From Chloroflexota bacterium (GTDB lineage: Bacteria; Chloroflexota; Anaerolineae; Anaerolineales; Anaerolineaceae), in assembly GCA_029265085.1 (NCBI GenBank), contig JAJUJY010000156.1, positions 1 through 9,685 of the forward strand: a stretch of 9,685 bases of DNA. Reading direction: 5' to 3'. Below the pieces are notes generated by a model. It was not told the origin of the DNA. It was given only the letters and a program-made list of their open reading frames with translations, and did no database searches. The translations under genes were made by a program, and so were the position numbers. Below are positions 6,638 through 9,685 of this stretch, in pieces (within the stretch, counting starts at the first letter, position 1; each line of letters opens with the position of its first letter).

Positions 6638-8551
6638 ATGTCCCGAATAACCTGGGCTTTTCTATTAATACTTGTATTGCTGCTGTCTGCCTGCCAGCCG
6701 GGAGGATTTGGGGCTGCACCAACCCCCACGGCCTCCCCCACGCCGCAGCCAACGGCTACCCCTACCGCTACTCCAATCCCGCCACGTGTGCTGAATATCT
6801 GCCTGGGCGAAGCGCCAACAACCCTTTACCTGTACGGCGGCGTGTCGCGCAGTGGCTGGAGTGTTTTGGAGGCCATTTATGACGGGCCGGTCGATACGAC
6901 CAATGGTTTGCAGGTTCCAGTGATTTTGCAAGATCTGGGTGCAGCCGAAGTCCGTCCAGTGGCTGTTCAGCGCGGCGATGCGGTGATGGATGCATCGGGT
7001 AATTTGGCCTTACTGGACACCAGCCTGAAAGTGCTGCCGGCGGGCTGCCGCGAAGCAAGCTGCGCAGTCCAATGGGACGGCAGCTCTGCTTTGGAAATGG
7101 ACCAACTGGTAGTTACCTTCCGGCTTAAGCCGGGGCTGGTCTGGTCAGACGGTGCACCGCTCACCGCGGACGATTCGTTGTATGCGTATGAGTTGGATAG
7201 CAACGGAGCAACCCCAACCAATAAATGGTTGGTGGACCGCACCCAATCTTATCAGGTGGTGGATGATACCACCGTGGTTTTTACGGGCCGTCCCGGATAT
7301 GTCAGCGCGGTACCGGCAGATCATTTTTGGCAGCCTTTGCCGCGCCATGCCTGGGGTTCCATTGCGGCTGCAGATCTCTTGACCCAAGAGCTTTCGACAC
7401 AAAAGCCGTTGGGGTGGGGGCCGTACATGATCGAATCGGTACAGCCAGGGCAATCCGTGCAGATGCGCCGAAATCCCAATTATTTCCGAGCTGCCGAGGG
7501 GCTGCCGTATTTTGACCTGGTCAACTACACTTTTCTTACAGGATCAGGGCAGCAGCTCATTGAAGCTGTGCAAAATGGGCAGTGCGATCTGGTGGATCAA
7601 AGTACGTTGTTGGAAGACCAGCTGGAGACGCTCAAATCACTGGATAAAGAAGGGCAGGTCAGGCTCTATACCGGCCTGGGGCTTGAATTTGAACAGCTGG
7701 CTTTTGGCATCAAGCTGGCGAATTACGATGCCGGTTACAGCCCATTTGCTGAATATCGCCAGGACTTTCTCAGTGATGTTCGCTTGCGCCAGGCTTTTGC
7801 CTTCTGCCTGGACCGGCAAAAGCTGGTTGATACGTTGTTTGCGGGTCTTTCCGAAGTGCCAACCGGATTTTATCCTTCCGGACACCCGCTGTATGCGGCT
7901 GAATTGCAGCTCTTGCCTTACAACCCCGATGAGGGAATGCGCTTGTTGGAGCAAATTGGCTGGAAAGATTTTGATAGTGACCCGACCACACCCCGCCTTG
8001 CTCAGGGTGTAGCCAATGTATTAACCGGCCAGCCGCTGGTGGTAAATTATCTTACCAGCGAAGCGCCCTTGCGCAAGAAGGCTGCCGAGATCCTGGCGCA
8101 ATCGCTGGCGGGCTGCGGGATACAGGTGAACTTGCAGGTCTTGCCAGTGGATTCGCTTTACCAACCCGGGCCGGAAGGCGTGTTGTTTGGACGCAAGTTT
8201 GACCTGGCGCAGCTTTCCTGGCAGACAGGGCACCAATCTGCCTGCCAGTTATATACCTCGGCGCAAATCCCGAACAGTGCAAATGGTTGGTTGGGCAGTA
8301 ATATTATCGGTTATAGCGACCCGGTTTTTGATGCAGCCTGCCAGACCGCCTTCCAGGCCGACCCTGTTCAGGTAGAAGCGAATCTGGTTGTGCAGCAGGC
8401 ATTTGCTGCGGCGCTGCCAGCTATTCCGCTGTATTTCCCGGTGCGTGCAGCGGCTTCACGGGTGGATTTGTGCGGCTACCAACTGGATCTGACCGCGCGC
8501 AGCAATCTGTCGGGGATTGAAATGCTCAATTATGGCGATGCCTGTCCATAA
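6638..8551 (+). CDS. Solitary, diverged substrate-binding lipoprotein (SBP_bac_5)
   Basis: This 637-residue exported lipoprotein has a signal peptide ending LLSAC (Cys19) and a Pro/Thr linker at 28-49 (PTPTASPTPQPTATPT). I chose the ATG at 6638 because GAGG at 6628-6631 precedes it and because it gives a clean signal peptide; in-frame ATG 6626 and TTG 6593 lie upstream. Family landmarks are VTFRLKPGLVWSDGAPLTADDS (159-180, the SBP_bac_5 signature), GWGPYMIE (259-266), RRNPNYF (277-283) and VRLRQAFAFCLDRQKL (381-396). Oddities are an extended segment of roughly 60 residues between IYDGPVDT and the signature (about 95-155), and ten cysteines besides Cys19, suggesting disulfides. No permease or ATPase follows; the gene is flanked by terminators. 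Phe codons are 18 TTT to 5 TTC, opposite to the other two binding proteins. It may feed the upstream transporter or another, or act as a sensor; ligand unknown. Confidence 0.88.
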   Translation: MSRITWAFLLILVLLLSACQPGGFGAAPTPTASPTPQPTATPTATPIPPRVLNICLGEAPTTLYLYGGVSRSGWSVLEAIYDGPVDTTNGLQVPVILQDLGAAEVRPVAVQRGDAVMDASGNLALLDTSLKVLPAGCREASCAVQWDGSSALEMDQLVVTFRLKPGLVWSDGAPLTADDSLYAYELDSNGATPTNKWLVDRTQSYQVVDDTTVVFTGRPGYVSAVPADHFWQPLPRHAWGSIAAADLLTQELSTQKPLGWGPYMIESVQPGQSVQMRRNPNYFRAAEGLPYFDLVNYTFLTGSGQQLIEAVQNGQCDLVDQSTLLEDQLETLKSLDKEGQVRLYTGLGLEFEQLAFGIKLANYDAGYSPFAEYRQDFLSDVRLRQAFAFCLDRQKLVDTLFAGLSEVPTGFYPSGHPLYAAELQLLPYNPDEGMRLLEQIGWKDFDSDPTTPRLAQGVANVLTGQPLVVNYLTSEAPLRKKAAEILAQSLAGCGIQVNLQVLPVDSLYQPGPEGVLFGRKFDLAQLSWQTGHQSACQLYTSAQIPNSANGWLGSNIIGYSDPVFDAACQTAFQADPVQVEANLVVQQAFAAALPAIPLYFPVRAAASRVDLCGYQLDLTARSNLSGIEMLNYGDACP

Positions 8552-8591
8552 TGTACGTAGTACGAGCTGATTTGGGAAATTAACAGGACCG

Positions 8592-8624
8592 AAAACAGCC
8601 AGAAAACTCTGGCTGTTTTGTTTT
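8592..8624 (+). terminator. Rho-independent terminator after the second binding-protein gene
   Basis: AAAACAGCCAGA (8592-8603) and TCTGGCTGTTTT (8608-8619) form a perfect 12-bp stem with a 4-nt loop, followed by GTTTT. The gene ending at 8551 is therefore probably monocistronic. The A-rich left arm could also allow some termination in the opposite direction. Confidence 0.9.
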
Positions 8625-8648
8625 GATCATCTATTGGTGGAAAAATAG

Positions 8649-8675
8649 TGTTAATGGATATTAAATCCTGTTAAT
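8649..8675 (+). promoter_or_regulatory. Direct repeat TGTTAAT with 20-bp period upstream of the third SBP promoter
   Basis: TGTTAAT occurs at 8649-8655 and again at 8669-8675, a 20-bp period of about two helical turns. Between the copies GGAT (8656-8659) and ATCC (8665-8668) add dyad symmetry. The second copy ends 39 bp before the -35 box, a position compatible with an activator site. The region is AT-rich, so chance is a real alternative. Confidence 0.3.
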
Positions 8676-8714
8676 TTTGTGATTAAGCATCCTATTTGTG
8701 GTACAGATCATTTC

Positions 8715-8743
8715 TTGACTTTAAAAAAAGAATATGCTATATT
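8715..8743 (+). promoter_or_regulatory. Strong extended -10 sigma70 promoter of the third binding-protein gene
   Basis: TTGACT (8715-8720), a 17-bp spacer and TATATT (8738-8743), with TGC directly before the -10 box, make an extended -10 promoter. Transcription would begin near 8750. Confidence 0.8.
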
Positions 8744-8749
8744 GCAGTC

Positions 8750-8907
8750 AGCCCCCTATCGGGGTGTCATGTTATTGGGAAGTAGGTCGATCGAGGTACT
8801 GACATTGATGATGAAAGTCCAAGATTGTCGCACCAGCGAAGGGAAATGCGGGTTTCTCTATCACTTCTCGATAAATTCCCACACTATTCTGTATGGAGGA
8901 GAAAGAA
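8750..8907 (+). other. Leader of about 158 nt ahead of the third binding-protein gene
   Basis: From the predicted start near 8750 to the ATG at 8908 there is a long leader with no credible gene. A small CCCC-TATC-GGGG hairpin (8753-8764) lies almost at the 5' end. GGGAA (8841-8845) and TTCCC (8876-8880) can pair around a 30-nt loop. I do not recognise a known riboswitch consensus, and no terminator with a T-tract lies before the gene. It may simply be an untranslated leader or a regulatory one. Confidence 0.45.
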
Positions 8908-8910
8908 ATG
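8895..8910 (+). promoter_or_regulatory. Strong ribosome binding site and start of the third binding-protein gene
   Basis: GGAGGAGAAAGAAATG is identical over 16 bases to the initiation region at 2639-2654. It fixes the start at 8908 rather than at the in-frame or out-of-frame ATGs in the leader, and implies high translation. Confidence 0.75.
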
Positions 8911-9685
8911 AAGCGAATCAGTGTTCTTTTGGGTTTGCTTGTTGTGGTAAGCATGGTTCTGGCCGCCTGCCAGCCTGCCGCTACCCCGACGCCTGAGCAG
9001 CCTGCTCAGGAACCCACAGCCGCTCCTGTTGAGCCCACTGCGGCTCCTGAAGCTACGGCGACCGAAGCACCAACCGAAGCCCCGCGCACTACGCGTGTCG
9101 GTGGTTGGTTAGACGAAATTGTCTTCACCGTTGTTGACGCTGCCTCTGCTGTGACTCAGCTCCAGGCTGGCGCAATTGACATTTATGCAAACGGCCTGTC
9201 CTCAGCGGACCTTCCTGCGATCAAGGAAGCTGGCGTTGAATACGCAACTGCTAACGGTCTGTACTACGATCTGCTGTTCAACCCGGCTGAATTCACCTCT
9301 GGTGATTTGAACCCGTTCAGCAATCGCAAGATCCGCGAGGCCATGAACTGGCTGGTTGACCGCAACTACATCAACCAGGAAGTTTACGCTGGTGGCGGTC
9401 TGGCCAAATTCTTCGCCATCACCACCCAGTTCCCCGATTACGCTGACCTGGCCGATACCGCCCGCGAATTGGAATCGAAATACGCTTTCAATCCTGACAA
9501 GGCCAAAGAAGTGATTACCGCTGAAATGGAAGCCATGGGCGCAACCCTGGTTGACGGCAAATGGAACTTCAATGGTAAACCCATTACCTTGATCTTCCTC
9601 ATCCGCCCTGACAGCGACGGCACCCGCAAGCCGATCGGCGACTACGTGGCCGCTCAATTGGAATCTGTTGGTTTCACTGTGGACC
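8908..9685 (+). CDS. Substrate-binding lipoprotein with reduced N-terminal region (SBP_bac_5-like), truncated by window edge
   Basis: 259 codons are visible, open to the right edge. The signal peptide MKRISVLLGLLVVVSMVLAAC gives lipidated Cys21 and closely resembles that of the operon binding protein (SMVLAACQPAA in both). A Pro/Ala/Glu/Thr tether follows (about 22-62). The fold then begins directly at WLDEIVFTVVDAASAVTQLQ (67-86), which aligns with about residues 283-308 of the operon protein. The regions RKIREAMNWLVDRNYINQEVY (140-160), NPDKAKEVI (195-203) and PIGDYVAAQLESVGFTVD (242-259) follow in normal family order. About 220 residues that usually come first, including the WsDGtPltA-type signature, are missing from the visible part. 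The gene has its own promoter and strong ribosome site, and all 11 Phe codons are TTC, so it looks functional and highly expressed. Transport partners, if adjacent, lie beyond the window. Confidence 0.85.
   Translation, partial: MKRISVLLGLLVVVSMVLAACQPAATPTPEQPAQEPTAAPVEPTAAPEATATEAPTEAPRTTRVGGWLDEIVFTVVDAASAVTQLQAGAIDIYANGLSSADLPAIKEAGVEYATANGLYYDLLFNPAEFTSGDLNPFSNRKIREAMNWLVDRNYINQEVYAGGGLAKFFAITTQFPDYADLADTARELESKYAFNPDKAKEVITAEMEAMGATLVDGKWNFNGKPITLIFLIRPDSDGTRKPIGDYVAAQLESVGFTVD

Noticed and set aside
6721..6790. Repetitive CCNACN-type DNA in the second receptor gene, considered as a tandem repeat element
   Set aside because: It encodes the Pro/Thr lipoprotein tether; the repetition reflects low-complexity protein sequence, not a separate DNA element.
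8750..8907. Possible known riboswitch in the long leader
   Set aside because: No conserved core of a riboswitch class I know could be matched, and no terminator or start-site-sequestering helix is evident; kept only as an uncharacterised leader.
8679..8996. 105-codon plus-strand frame crossing the third receptor promoter and start
   Set aside because: It begins upstream of the predicted promoter, lacks a ribosome site and overlaps the receptor gene out of frame; its sequence shows no domain.
9202..9657. 151-codon minus-strand frame opposite the third receptor gene
   Set aside because: Same explanation: an antisense shadow of a strongly codon-biased gene, with no family resemblance.

Overview
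The window reads as a peptide/nickel-class (Dpp/Opp) ABC importer locus from a bacterium, most likely a member of the Chloroflexota (Anaerolineae-like). This rests on the substrate-binding lipoproteins: each has a Sec signal ending in an (L)(A/S)AC lipobox, followed by low-complexity Thr/Pro/Ala linkers (PTPTASPTPQPTATPT; a TVVVEGEVKEVVVTATP-type linker) of the kind common in that phylum. The assignment comes from style and protein families, not from a marker gene. No rRNA, tRNA, CRISPR array, insertion sequence or phage gene is visible.

Layout: (1) 1-343, minus strand: the N-terminal part of a class A beta-lactamase-fold serine hydrolase that runs off the left edge. It is open to the window boundary and has SxxK and SDN motifs at the canonical spacing. 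(2) 344-562: divergent intergenic region with a textbook sigma70 promoter (TTGACA, 17 bp, TATACT) whose -35 box lies inside a perfect 8-bp inverted repeat. (3) 563-6515: a five-gene operon in the order ATPase, ATPase, binding protein, permease, permease (DppD-DppF-DppA-DppB-DppC types), closed by a strong intrinsic terminator at 6538-6568. Hairpins on either side of the binding-protein gene may adjust its mRNA level. (4) 6638-8551: a second, diverged binding-protein lipoprotein gene with its own -10 box and terminator. (5) 8552-8907: terminator, an upstream direct repeat, a strong extended -10 promoter and a leader of about 158 nt. (6) 8908 to the right edge: a third binding-protein lipoprotein whose visible part lacks most of the usual N-terminal region of the SBP_bac_5 fold.

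How the genes work together: the lipoproteins would capture oligopeptides or similar ligands outside the membrane. The DppB/DppC pair forms the channel and the DppD/DppF ATPases power it. The two lone binding proteins have no permease or ATPase beside them in the window. They may share this transporter, or serve another one; the third could have partners beyond the right edge. Codon choice separates the binding proteins: the operon and 8908 genes look tuned for high expression, whereas the 6638 gene does not.

Most of the window is a conventional transporter locus. I see no clearly new multi-gene system. The items most worth a second look are the N-terminally reduced binding protein at 8908, the operator-like palindromes in the divergent promoter region, and the strong hairpin between the binding-protein and permease genes.
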